From positions 1 to 5,609 of the forward strand of contig JBEKPV010000209.1 of NCBI GenBank assembly GCA_049520395.1: a DNA stretch of 5,609 bases, written 5' to 3'. Both the position numbers and the translations under genes were made by a program. This stretch comes from UBA1161 sp049520395. GTDB lineage: Bacteria; Planctomycetota; Phycisphaerae; Tepidisphaerales; Tepidisphaeraceae. This document shows, piece after piece, positions 1 through 5,533 of this stretch (positions within the stretch are counted from its first letter, which is position 1; every line of letters starts with the position of its first letter). Under the pieces are notes generated by a model. The model did not search any database. It was not told the DNA's origin and saw nothing but the letters and a program-made list of their open reading frames with translations.

Positions 1-33
1 TTAATCTAACCCACCACCCCAACATCAGGTACA

Positions 34-62
34 TTGAACCCCCGCAACCCCCCCGATACAAT
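34..62 (+). promoter_or_regulatory. Predicted sigma70-type promoter of the helicase-glycosyltransferase unit
   Basis: A -35 box TTGAAC (34-39, four of six consensus bases) and a -10 box TACAAT (57-62, five of six) are separated by exactly 17 nt. The expected transcription start is near 69, giving a short leader of about 18 nt before the ATG at 87. No Shine-Dalgarno sequence is visible in that leader. This rests on pattern matching only. Confidence 0.5.
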
Positions 63-86
63 CACCGCGCGTAAGTTCAGCCATTC

Positions 87-1514
87 ATGAGTGATAAAGT
101 CGATCATCCGGCCGTTCCCGAGGCTTTTGCCGCGCTTGGCGTACGCCCCTCCATTCTCCGAGCCCTCGCCGACCTCAGCTACGTAACCCCCTCCGAAATC
201 CAGACCCTGCTCATTCCCAAAGCCCTCGAAGGCAAAGACCTCCTCGGCCAGGCCCGCACCGGCACCGGAAAAACCGCCGCCTTCGGCATCCCCATCCTCC
301 AAAAATCCATCAAGGGCCTCGCCACACAGGCCATCATCCTCGTCCCCACGCGCGAACTCGCCGTCCAGGTCGACGCCGAAATCGGCCGCCTCGGCGCCCA
401 CACGCCCATTCGCTCCATCCCCGTCTACGGCGGCCAAAAAATCGCCGCCCAGATGAAATTCCTCCGCCACGGTCCCGAAATCATCGTCGGAACCCCCGGC
501 CGGGTCATCGACCTCCTCGACCGCAGAATCATCTTCTTCAACAACATCCGCTTCGTCGTCCTCGACGAAGTCGATCGCATGCTCGACATCGGCTTCCGCG
601 ACGACATCCGCAACATACTCTCCCGCGTCAAAGGCGTCCGACCCGGCGCCGCCGATCAATCCGGCGACGGACCCTCCCACCAAACCATGTTCGTCTCCGC
701 CACCATCTCCGACGAAATCGAAAAACTCGCCCGCCAATACATGCGCGAGCCCGTCGAAAAACTCATCGTCCCCGGCGCCGACGACAAACCCACCGTCGCC
801 CAGGTCGAGCAATATTATTTCCCCGTCCAGCCCTGGGACAAATACATCCTGCTCCGCAAATTGCTCGAGCGCGAAAACCCCGACCTCGCCATCGTCTTCT
901 GCCGCACCAAGCACGGCGCCGAAAAACTCGCCCGCAAGCTCCACGCCGACGGCATCGAATGCCGCGAAATCCACGGCAACCTCGCCCAGAACAAACGCGA
1001 ACGCGTCATGAAAAGTTTCCGCGGCGGCAAATTCGACGTCCTCATCGCCACCGATCTCGCCAGCCGCGGCATCGACGTCGCCGACATCAGCCACATCATC
1101 AATTACGACATCCCCGAAGACCCCGAAGTCTACGTCCACCGCGTCGGCCGCACCGCCCGCATGGGCGCCGCCGGCAAAGCCTTCACCTTCGTCGCCAAGG
1201 ATCAAGGCGACGAACTCACCCGCGTCGAAAATCTCATCAACATGGTCATCCCCGTCGCCACCATCGAAGGTTTCGAGCCGCGCCCCACTCCCGCCGATTG
1301 GATTCCCTCCGGCCCCGGCGAAGCCGCCCCCGCCCCCGAAACCCCTCCCAAACCCGTCCTCAGCCGTTTCGAGCGCCCCTGGGGCAGCGTCCCCGCAACC
1401 AACGCCCCCGCCAACGCCGAGCCCGCCGCCGCACCCGTCGCTCTTCCCCCACGCACCATCGGCAGCAAGATCCCCATCAACCGCCGCCACAAACGCCGGC
1501 GCTCATCCAAGTGA
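87..1514 (+). CDS. DEAD-box family ATP-dependent RNA helicase (RhlE/DbpA-like), DEVD variant
   Basis: This 475-residue protein is a cytoplasmic ATP-dependent RNA helicase, a family that remodels RNA duplexes in ribosome assembly, mRNA decay or cold adaptation. All core motifs appear in order: Q-motif (F14, Q39), Walker A ARTGTGKT (56-63), PTRELA (87-92), GG (115-116), TPGR (136-139), motif II DEVD (160-163), SAT (204-206), IVFCRTK (269-275), ATDLASRGID (321-330) and HRVGRTAR (351-358). Motif II has Val in place of the usual Ala. A short Gly/Asp-rich insert (about 183-198) precedes SAT. The last 80 or so residues are Pro/Ala-rich and end in a basic tail (RRHKRRRSSK), probably an RNA-binding extension. 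The ATG at 87 was chosen because it puts the Q-motif at the normal distance from the N terminus. The stop overlaps the next gene's GTG. The family call is firm; RhlE-like rather than another subgroup is inference. Confidence 0.95.
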   Translation: MSDKVDHPAVPEAFAALGVRPSILRALADLSYVTPSEIQTLLIPKALEGKDLLGQARTGTGKTAAFGIPILQKSIKGLATQAIILVPTRELAVQVDAEIGRLGAHTPIRSIPVYGGQKIAAQMKFLRHGPEIIVGTPGRVIDLLDRRIIFFNNIRFVVLDEVDRMLDIGFRDDIRNILSRVKGVRPGAADQSGDGPSHQTMFVSATISDEIEKLARQYMREPVEKLIVPGADDKPTVAQVEQYYFPVQPWDKYILLRKLLERENPDLAIVFCRTKHGAEKLARKLHADGIECREIHGNLAQNKRERVMKSFRGGKFDVLIATDLASRGIDVADISHIINYDIPEDPEVYVHRVGRTARMGAAGKAFTFVAKDQGDELTRVENLINMVIPVATIEGFEPRPTPADWIPSGPGEAAPAPETPPKPVLSRFERPWGSVPATNAPANAEPAAAPVALPPRTIGSKIPINRRHKRRRSSK

Positions 1515-2773
1515 ATCCCCCCGAAAAAACCGGGCGTCGCGACGGCCTGCATCTTCTCTTCCTCCTCGCACTTCTCGCCGCCGTCCGTCTCTTCTGGATG
1601 TTCATCGTCATGCCGCCGCAAAGCATTTCCATCGACATGCTGGATTGGCGAACCGTCGCCTATTCCCTCCACCACGGCATCAACCCCTACGAAAAATTCG
1701 AACTCCTCAACTGGCCCCCGTTCTGGATGGAATGCATCCGCCTCCTCTTCAAAATCTCCACCTCGACAAACATCTCCTTCGACAATTGCGTCCGCTTCTT
1801 CCTCATCCTCGCCGACATGACCCTCCTCACCTCCCTCTGGTGGCTCCTGAAAATTCTGGATACCACCGCCCCCATCACCAAACTCCTTCTCTGGGGCTAC
1901 TGCCTCAATCCCCTCCTCACGATCCTCACCGTTCAGCACGGCAACTTCGACGCCTGCGCCATGATCTGGGTCGTCTTGTCGATTGGCTGGATCATCAAAT
2001 TCCGCCGCAGCGACGATCAACTCGATTGGCTCATCGCCGCCGCCTTCCTCGGTATGGGTATCTTCACCAAAACCTTCCCCCTCTTCCTCACCCCTCTGCT
2101 CGCCCAAGGCTCCCGCAAACTCCCCGCCCGCACCCGCGTCCTCGGCGTAGGCATCCTCGTCGGCCCCGCCGCCCTCGCTCTCGCCCCTCTCTTCGCACTC
2201 ACACCCTCCCCAATCGCCCAGCACGTCATCGGCTACCGCAGCATGGGCGACAGCTTCGGCGTCCTCTCCCTCCTCAGCCTCGCAGGCCTCCACCCCAACC
2301 AGTTCCTCTATGAAAAAATCTTCGGCCTATTCATGCTCTGCGCCCTCTGCACCCTCGCCCTCTATCTAATCCGCACCAATTGGCCCCACGACCGAAACCT
2401 CCCCCTCCTCGCCGCCCTGATCTTCCTCTTCGTCTTCACCCTAGGCACAGGCTACGGCTCCCAATACTGGTTCTGGGTCTTCCCCCTGATCCTGATCGCC
2501 TACCCGCGTCAGCCCCCCTGGTTCCGCTCTCTCCTGACCACCGCCGCCGCCATCATCATCGCCACCAACCTCTACGAATACGCCGTCGAACGCTGGCTCG
2601 GCGGCTTCTGGTATTGGCGAAATCCCTCTCAGCAAATGAACAACCTCAATCTTCGCCTCATGTTTTCCCCCACCGCCACGCCTCTCCTCCAATTACCCAT
2701 GACCCTCGCCGCCCTCGCCGTCCTGATCGCTGGTTTGCGCGTATTAAACAAATCCGCGATTAACGAAAAATAG
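1511..2773 (+). CDS. Multi-pass membrane glycosyltransferase, GT-C fold (GT87/DUF2029-like)
   Basis: This 420-residue integral membrane protein has around ten hydrophobic segments, starting with a helix at about 13-34. Its features match GT-C glycosyltransferases, which use polyprenyl-phosphate sugars on the outer face of the membrane. After the first helix an acidic pair (D42, D45) lies where these enzymes place their catalytic Asp. GINPYE (56-61) with NWPPF (67-71), LNPLLTILTVQHGNFD (132-147) and a later GYGSQYWFWVFPL segment follow, all typical of mannosyltransferase-like GT87 proteins. The start is the GTG at 1511, which overlaps the helicase TGA (1512-1514) as GTGA. No Shine-Dalgarno is visible, so coupling to the upstream gene is likely. 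The reading frame is open back to 959, but that part is a shadow of the helicase. The substrate cannot be told; a role in cell-envelope glycan or glycolipid synthesis is inference. Other GT-C families, such as GT39, are possible. Confidence 0.8.
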   Translation: MNPPEKTGRRDGLHLLFLLALLAAVRLFWMFIVMPPQSISIDMLDWRTVAYSLHHGINPYEKFELLNWPPFWMECIRLLFKISTSTNISFDNCVRFFLILADMTLLTSLWWLLKILDTTAPITKLLLWGYCLNPLLTILTVQHGNFDACAMIWVVLSIGWIIKFRRSDDQLDWLIAAAFLGMGIFTKTFPLFLTPLLAQGSRKLPARTRVLGVGILVGPAALALAPLFALTPSPIAQHVIGYRSMGDSFGVLSLLSLAGLHPNQFLYEKIFGLFMLCALCTLALYLIRTNWPHDRNLPLLAALIFLFVFTLGTGYGSQYWFWVFPLILIAYPRQPPWFRSLLTTAAAIIIATNLYEYAVERWLGGFWYWRNPSQQMNNLNLRLMFSPTATPLLQLPMTLAALAVLIAGLRVLNKSAINEK

Positions 2774-2860
2774 TTATAACTTTTTTTCACTCGCGCGCAA
2801 TTCCGCCCCATCCAAGCCCCTGCGCGCCGCCCAAAAAAACTTACGCAAAACACGCCCTCA

Positions 2861-2868
2861 AAAACCTT
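2861..2868. repeat. Target-site duplication, left copy
   Basis: AAAACCTT directly precedes the left inverted repeat and is repeated exactly at 5191-5198 after the right inverted repeat. An 8-bp duplication is the normal length for the IS1595 family. The site lies 87 nt after the glycosyltransferase stop, so insertion did not break that gene. Confidence 0.93.
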
Positions 2869-2892
2869 CGGAATTATTCACTTGACAAAACC
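2869..2892 (+). repeat. Left terminal inverted repeat (IRL)
   Basis: The 24-bp end begins CGGAATTATTCACTTGACAA and ends AACC. It matches the reverse complement of 5167-5190 except at position 6 (T here, C at the right end). Homology stops abruptly after the 24th base. It contains a perfect TTGACA (2882-2887), which serves as the -35 box for the transposase. Confidence 0.93.
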
Positions 2893-2910
2893 AGCCCCGA
2901 TCCTTAGTAT
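2882..2910 (+). promoter_or_regulatory. Transposase promoter with its -35 box inside IRL
   Basis: A consensus -35 TTGACA (2882-2887) inside the terminal repeat is followed after exactly 17 nt by TAGTAT (2905-2910, four of six -10 bases). The -10 ends 6 nt before the ATG at 2917, so the predicted start of transcription falls on or next to the initiation codon. This suggests a leaderless mRNA; no Shine-Dalgarno is present. Confidence 0.6.
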
Positions 2911-2916
2911 GTGGGC

Positions 2917-3909
2917 ATGGAAACCAAGAAAAAATTCCCAACCCAAAAGGGCCAGAACGTTCTTAACCTTACGGAAGATCAGGCCCGGCAGCACATCGAA
3001 AAGCTGCTCTGGCCCGATGGCCAGCCGGTTTGTCATAGCTGCGGCTCGGTTGATTGCTACCGGATGGAAGGCGTATCCTGCCGTCCCGGCCTATGCCGAT
3101 GCCGCACTTGCAAGAAGCAGTTCACGGTGACGGTTGGGACGATCTTTGAAGATTCGCACCTCCCGCTTGCAGTCTGGGTGCGGGCGATCCATTTCATGTC
3201 CACCAGCAAAAAGGGCATGAGCGCCCTACAGCTTCAACGCAACCTTGGGCTGGGAAGCTACAAGACGGCATGGCACTTGGCACACCGCATCCGGCTTGCC
3301 ATGAAATGCCAGCCAATGCCGAAATTGCTTACGGGAGAAGTCCAGATTGATGAGGCGTACATCGGAGCCAATCGCCGCTCTAAAAATTGGGACGGCATCA
3401 AACGGAAACGCGGACGCGGGACCACGAAGACGCCGGTTTTGGCGCTGGTCGAAACAGGCGGCTCGGTACGGTCAATGCCGATGAACAAGGTCACGTCCGC
3501 CACCCTCAAGGCCGTAATGCAAGATTCGATTGATCCGTCCGCCCGGATCGTTACAGATGAATTTAGCGCTTACAATCGGGGCGCCCGGGAATTCGCTGGC
3601 GGTCACTTCAAGGTCATCCACAAGCGAAACCAGTATGTCACGGCTGACGGCATGACGACGAACACGGCCGAAGCATATTTCGCGCTATTGAAGCGCGGAA
3701 TTCATGGCACGTTCCACCACGTCAGCAAGCAACATCTCCACCGCTATTGCGATGAGTTTTCGTTCCGCTGGAATGGCCGACAACTGACGGACACCGCCCG
3801 GCGCGATGCGGCGGTTCAGGGCGCGGAAGGGAAACGGCTAACGTTCAAGGCCCCAAAGGCGAAGAAGGATGAGCCGAAGCAAGACGGGGACCAGTTGCCA
3901 ATGTTCTAG
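2917..3909 (+). CDS. IS1595-family transposase (ISXO2-like DDE domain with N-terminal zinc ribbon)
   Basis: This 330-residue transposase is the enzyme expected to cut and join the element's ends. An N-terminal zinc ribbon uses C39-x2-C42 and C62-x2-C65, followed by a helical DNA-binding stretch (about 82-130). The RNase H-like catalytic domain shows IDEAYIG (first Asp D145), VTDEFSAY (second Asp D214) and NTAEAYFALLKRGIHGTFH. In the last of these E252 with K259 (E-x6-K), or the nearby N249, supplies the third catalytic residue. The RYCDEFSFRWNGR block (276-288) is typical of ISXO2-like proteins. The C terminus is Lys-rich (about 310-325). I chose the ATG at 2917 because the promoter spacing fits it; an in-frame GTG at 2911 would add two residues but lies just at the -10 box. 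The frame and catalytic residues are intact. It converges on the membrane-protein gene, 81 bp away. Confidence 0.95.
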   Translation: METKKKFPTQKGQNVLNLTEDQARQHIEKLLWPDGQPVCHSCGSVDCYRMEGVSCRPGLCRCRTCKKQFTVTVGTIFEDSHLPLAVWVRAIHFMSTSKKGMSALQLQRNLGLGSYKTAWHLAHRIRLAMKCQPMPKLLTGEVQIDEAYIGANRRSKNWDGIKRKRGRGTTKTPVLALVETGGSVRSMPMNKVTSATLKAVMQDSIDPSARIVTDEFSAYNRGAREFAGGHFKVIHKRNQYVTADGMTTNTAEAYFALLKRGIHGTFHHVSKQHLHRYCDEFSFRWNGRQLTDTARRDAAVQGAEGKRLTFKAPKAKKDEPKQDGDQLPMF

Positions 3910-3990
3910 GGCGACGGCGATTCGGTCGGTTTGAAGCATTCGGCACATCAGCATCGAAAAATGGCTTGATGTACTGCGACACTGTGTATT

Positions 3991-4521
3991 TTAGTTTTCA
4001 GGGGGCGGTATCCCCGACCCAGTATCCAGTGTGATCGCTTCGCTGACCGTCTCTGCTGCGGTTTGCATACATTGTGACTGCATATACGCGAAGAACTCCA
4101 GCGCAATTCCGGTCAGCAGCTTCAAAATAAGTGAGCCGACGTTCGCCCAAAATACAAAATGCAGCCATAAGGAATAGAAACTAACTGCGTCATCTGTTAT
4201 GGCTGGAGTTTGCCGACTGTTGATATCACCCATCGTGCTGTAAGTAATAGTAAAGGCGAAAATAAGAAGTATTAAAACGGGCGGGAGGCCCGCGATACGC
4301 CAAAGGAAAAAACAAAGCGCAATTGTATTGTCCCGGCGTCGCGCCTTTGCTTTTTGAGTTCCTTTGTCGCTAAGTTTGCTGGAGATTGATTTGAGCGCTT
4401 CGGAGGATTTTGTTCGGATAAGCCGAACCCGCTCACCCCAAAATGCTGAAAATTGGATGATCGCTGTAAACGTCGAACCACAAAGTGCGATCACAATCGA
4501 GACGATTGTGTATAGGGTCAT
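3991..4521 (-). CDS. Passenger gene: three-helix membrane protein of unknown function
   Basis: I do not recognise this 176-residue protein. It has a hydrophobic N-terminal helix (about 4-27) and a strongly basic, Ser/Lys/Arg-rich loop (about 30-63, ending KARRRDN). Two more membrane helices follow (about 67-94, containing a PP pair, and about 115-141), then a polar, acidic C terminus. By the positive-inside rule the basic loop should face the cytoplasm, with the N terminus outside. Its ATG overlaps the stop of the 95-residue gene as ATGA (minus strand 4521-4518), and no Shine-Dalgarno precedes it, so translational coupling is likely. The gene lies wholly inside the IS and is AT-richer than the flanking host genes. 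A membrane-acting effector or toxin-like role is conceivable but speculative; no domain supports it. That the ORF is real is supported by the overlap and its coherent topology. Confidence 0.68.
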   Translation of the reverse strand: MTLYTIVSIVIALCGSTFTAIIQFSAFWGERVRLIRTKSSEALKSISSKLSDKGTQKAKARRRDNTIALCFFLWRIAGLPPVLILLIFAFTITYSTMGDINSRQTPAITDDAVSFYSLWLHFVFWANVGSLILKLLTGIALEFFAYMQSQCMQTAAETVSEAITLDTGSGIPPPEN

Positions 4522-4805
4522 CGTGGATTAGACGGAACGAGTCTCCCCCAGAGAACGCCAAACTGTTCCGTGTAAATGGACGCGTGAGGACGACTGTTGA
4601 ATATTACTCTGGCTTTGACGGCATTCGCCAAGGTTTCTTTGGTGAGACGCTTGTGGGGTTCCTCGATCCGCACCATCTCGTCTGCGACAATATAGTGAGC
4701 GATTGATTCCTCATCCACCGCATGACCATATCTAATTTTTATCGTATTCGGAAATTCCGCAGAAAGAACATTGAGCGTATTCCGTACCCCATAGGGCGGA
4801 CTCAA
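4518..4805 (-). CDS. Passenger gene: 95-residue soluble protein of unknown function
   Basis: I cannot assign a family. The protein is soluble, with no signal peptide or membrane segment. Its middle part mixes a likely beta strand (TIKIRYGHA) with helical, acidic stretches (VDEESIAHYIVADEMVRIEE and LTKETLANAVKARVIF). It ends against the membrane-protein gene as ATGA, which makes a two-gene leftward operon. The only in-frame initiation codon giving this length is TTG at 4805-4803, since a TGA lies two codons upstream (4811-4809). A -10-like AATAAT (minus strand 4819-4814) sits 8 nt before it, but I find no good -35 or Shine-Dalgarno, so the exact start is uncertain. Opposite-strand ORFs over this stretch look like shadows. 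A partner or sensor for the membrane protein is inferred only from the overlap. Confidence 0.55.
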   Translation of the reverse strand: MSPPYGVRNTLNVLSAEFPNTIKIRYGHAVDEESIAHYIVADEMVRIEEPHKRLTKETLANAVKARVIFNSRPHASIYTEQFGVLWGRLVPSNPR

Positions 4806-4821
4806 TTTTCAGCATTATTCA

Positions 4822-4868
4822 TTCACCAGTTCCATCGGGCAGGTCCGGGCAGCACCGTCGCTGGTGAA
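4822..4868. repeat. Inverted repeat between the divergent passenger genes
   Basis: TTCACCAG (4822-4829) and CTGGTGAA (4861-4868) are perfect 8-bp complements separated by 31 nt. They lie in the 159-bp region between the leftward operon and the rightward 54-aa gene, next to the leftward gene's start. They could be paired operator half-sites or a hairpin in a leftward transcript; function is not shown. Confidence 0.35.
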
Positions 4869-4920
4869 CAGCGGCACTGCGCCGAACCGTCGAGCGGGGT
4901 AATTAGGCCCGCTTCCCGAT

Positions 4921-4938
4921 GTGCGGATTTTACCGCAC
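4921..4938. promoter_or_regulatory. Dyad operator candidate over the -35 box of the 54-aa gene
   Basis: GTGCGG-ATTTTA-CCGCAC is a perfect 6-bp inverted repeat with a 6-bp centre. It covers the proposed -35 box TTTACC (4929-4934), where a bound repressor would block RNA polymerase. No T-tract follows, so a terminator is unlikely. Which protein would bind is unknown; one of the element's own small proteins is possible. Confidence 0.4.
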
Positions 4939-4958
4939 CATTCGATGTGTGCTATAGT
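4929..4958 (+). promoter_or_regulatory. Extended -10 promoter of the 54-aa gene, predicted leaderless
   Basis: TGC-TATAGT (TG at 4950-4951, hexamer 4953-4958) matches an extended -10 with five of six consensus bases. A weaker -35, TTTACC (4929-4934), stands 18 nt upstream. The hexamer ends 6 nt before the ATG at 4965, the same spacing as at the transposase, so transcription should begin at or beside the start codon. Confidence 0.55.
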
Positions 4959-4964
4959 CAAGAC

Positions 4965-5129
4965 ATGGCTGGAAAATCGAAAAAATCCCATCCGGGCCGT
5001 GGTGGCATGCGCGTGTCGCTGGCACCGCTCACGCCCGATCAGGCGCTGGCCGGACTACTCCGCGTTAAGCCGGAAGACCTAAAGCGGCTGGAAGCGGCAG
5101 AGAAGGCCCGTAAGCCCAAGAAGAAATGA
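4965..5129 (+). CDS. Passenger gene: small basic 54-residue protein
   Basis: The protein starts MAGKSKKSHPGRGGMRVSLA and is Lys/Arg-rich at both ends, finishing KARKPKKK. The central part, APLTPDQALAGLLRV (20-34), followed by a charged helix, KPEDLKRLEAAEKA (35-48), looks like one short amphipathic unit. I do not recognise a named domain. Size and charge would suit a nucleic-acid or ribosome-binding protein, or an antitoxin-like partner, but this is inference. The ATG at 4965 is preferred over an upstream in-frame ATG at 4722: it sits directly after an extended -10 promoter, and the extra residues look like noise antisense to the 95-aa gene. There is no Shine-Dalgarno. It is the last gene before the right inverted repeat, 37 nt away, and is divergent from the leftward operon. 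Confidence 0.65.
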   Translation: MAGKSKKSHPGRGGMRVSLAPLTPDQALAGLLRVKPEDLKRLEAAEKARKPKKK

Positions 5130-5166
5130 GCCGCGTTGGCTCGCCTACCCACCGAATCTGGTAGTC

Positions 5167-5190
5167 GGTTTTGTCAAGTGAATAGTTCCG
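5167..5190 (-). repeat. Right terminal inverted repeat (IRR)
   Basis: Reading inward on the minus strand it begins CGGAACTATTCACTTGACAA, identical to IRL except for C instead of T at position 6. It carries the same TTGACA, pointing into the element, but no -10-like sequence lies at a workable distance (CGGTGG at 17 nt), so this end does not appear to drive transcription. Confidence 0.93.
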
Positions 5191-5198
5191 AAAACCTT
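5191..5198. repeat. Target-site duplication, right copy
   Basis: AAAACCTT is an exact copy of 2861-2868. Joining 2868 directly to 5199 restores the presumed empty site, an AT-rich 8-mer inside GC-rich intergenic DNA. Confidence 0.93.
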
Positions 5199-5354
5199 CA
5201 GGCGCCAGCTATATATATAGAGGGACACACTTTTTTTACGAACCGTGACGCAGAGCCCCGGAGCATGGTCGGCCAAGCGCTTGACCGCCCAGCGACCCGG
5301 GATCTGTCCCCCGCCCGTTCAGCGCCATTGGTTTTGGCGATGCCCGCGGCGGCA

Positions 5355-5414
5355 GGCGCACACACCCGGTGAGCGCACTTCTTTGTACAACCCGCGCCCA
5401 CCCCAGTGTGCGCC
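5355..5414. repeat. 9-bp inverted repeat enclosing a TTGTACAA palindrome
   Basis: GGCGCACAC (5355-5363) pairs perfectly with GTGTGCGCC (5406-5414) across 42 nt, and TTGTACAA (5383-5390) lies near the middle of the loop. It could be a structured leader, an operator or a degraded mobile-element end; nothing decides between these. Confidence 0.4.
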
Positions 5415-5488
5415 GTCCAAACTTCTCTCCCCTCTCCCCGGTACCCCGGCAACATAGCGCGCCCCGGAGCGTAATCTCTACCAATACA

Positions 5489-5502
5489 GGCAGTTCGCTG
5501 CC
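5489..5502 (+). repeat. Hairpin with a TTCG loop upstream of the last gene
   Basis: GGCAG-TTCG-CTGCC forms a perfect 5-bp stem with a four-base loop, ending 31 nt before the ATG at 5534. No T-run follows, so it is not a typical terminator; it could stabilise or regulate the leader of the downstream transcript. Confidence 0.4.
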
Positions 5503-5523
5503 ATGATGGACCTTCTACCAAAA

Positions 5524-5528
5524 AGGAG
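5524..5528 (+). promoter_or_regulatory. Strong ribosome binding site for the 3'-edge gene
   Basis: AGGAG (within AAAAAGGAG) lies 5 nt before the ATG at 5534, good Shine-Dalgarno spacing. It is the only clear Shine-Dalgarno ahead of a gene start in the window and fixes that start codon. Confidence 0.65.
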
Positions 5529-5533
5529 CCGTC

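Larger units (their letters stand above)
2869..5190 (+). mobile_element. IS1595-family insertion sequence with passenger genes (2,322 bp)
   Basis: The element is bounded by inverted repeats at 2869-2892 and 5167-5190 (23 of 24 positions identical) and flanked by the 8-bp direct repeat AAAACCTT. It carries an ISXO2-like transposase (2917-3909) and about 1.2 kb of additional DNA encoding three small proteins. Simple IS1595-type elements are about 1 kb. The ISNwi1- and ISNha5-type subgroups of the family are known to be longer and to carry passenger genes, so this copy belongs to that cargo-bearing kind. With an intact transposase frame, near-perfect ends and an undecayed target duplication, it looks recent and possibly still active. 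Inside, the leftward passenger genes are visibly AT-richer than the flanking chromosome and do not share its C-rich codon use. Confidence 0.93.
5199..5533. other. Intergenic region without a supported gene
   Basis: I find no convincing gene in these 335 bp. Short open frames on both strands lack start signals and family resemblance; one of them crosses the IS end and so cannot be ancestral. Visible items are the AT palindrome CTATATATATAG (5209-5220), followed by GGGACACAC and a T-run (5223-5237). There are also two copies of GCCCCGGAGC (5255-5264 and 5461-5470), two copies of TCTACCAA (5477-5484 and 5514-5521), and the two stem structures listed separately. No tRNA-like or CRISPR-like pattern is seen. 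It could hold the left end of another mobile element whose gene starts at 5534, but no terminal repeat can be identified without the other end. Confidence 0.5.

Noticed and set aside
6..1490. 494-codon open frame antisense to the helicase, rich in Gly, Ala, Asp and Glu
   Set aside because: It is the product of the strongly C-ending codons of the helicase gene: low-complexity composition, no domain, and a complete motif-bearing gene lies opposite.
959..1510. N-terminal extension of the glycosyltransferase frame inside the helicase gene
   Set aside because: The extra residues are Arg/Pro/His-rich out-of-frame reading of the helicase. The natural start is the GTG at 1511, just before the first membrane helix.
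1202..2293. 363-codon antisense frame over the end of the helicase and the glycosyltransferase
   Set aside because: Same compositional shadow effect: Glu/Gly/Asp-rich with no domains, and it spans two real genes.
2793..2827. Terminator for the helicase-glycosyltransferase unit
   Set aside because: GCGCGCA (2793-2799) and TGCGCGC (2821-2827) can pair, but the loop is 21 nt and no T-run follows; the T-run at 2781-2787 lies before the stem.
2911..2916. GTG at 2911 as transposase start
   Set aside because: It directly abuts the -10 box and would lie upstream of the predicted transcript start; the ATG at 2917 fits the promoter better. The difference is only two residues.
4722..4964. Upstream extension of the 54-aa protein to an ATG at 4722
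   Set aside because: It runs antisense through the 95-aa gene's first third and the promoter and dyad of the 54-aa gene; the extra sequence has no recognisable character.
5151..5173. Terminator after the 54-aa gene
   Set aside because: ACCGA/TCGGT gives only a 5-bp stem followed by three further Ts, and it runs into the terminal repeat; too weak to call.
5136..5372. 78-codon plus-strand frame across the right IS end
   Set aside because: It spans the inverted repeat and target duplication, so it would be a chance fusion created by insertion; no start signal or family resemblance.
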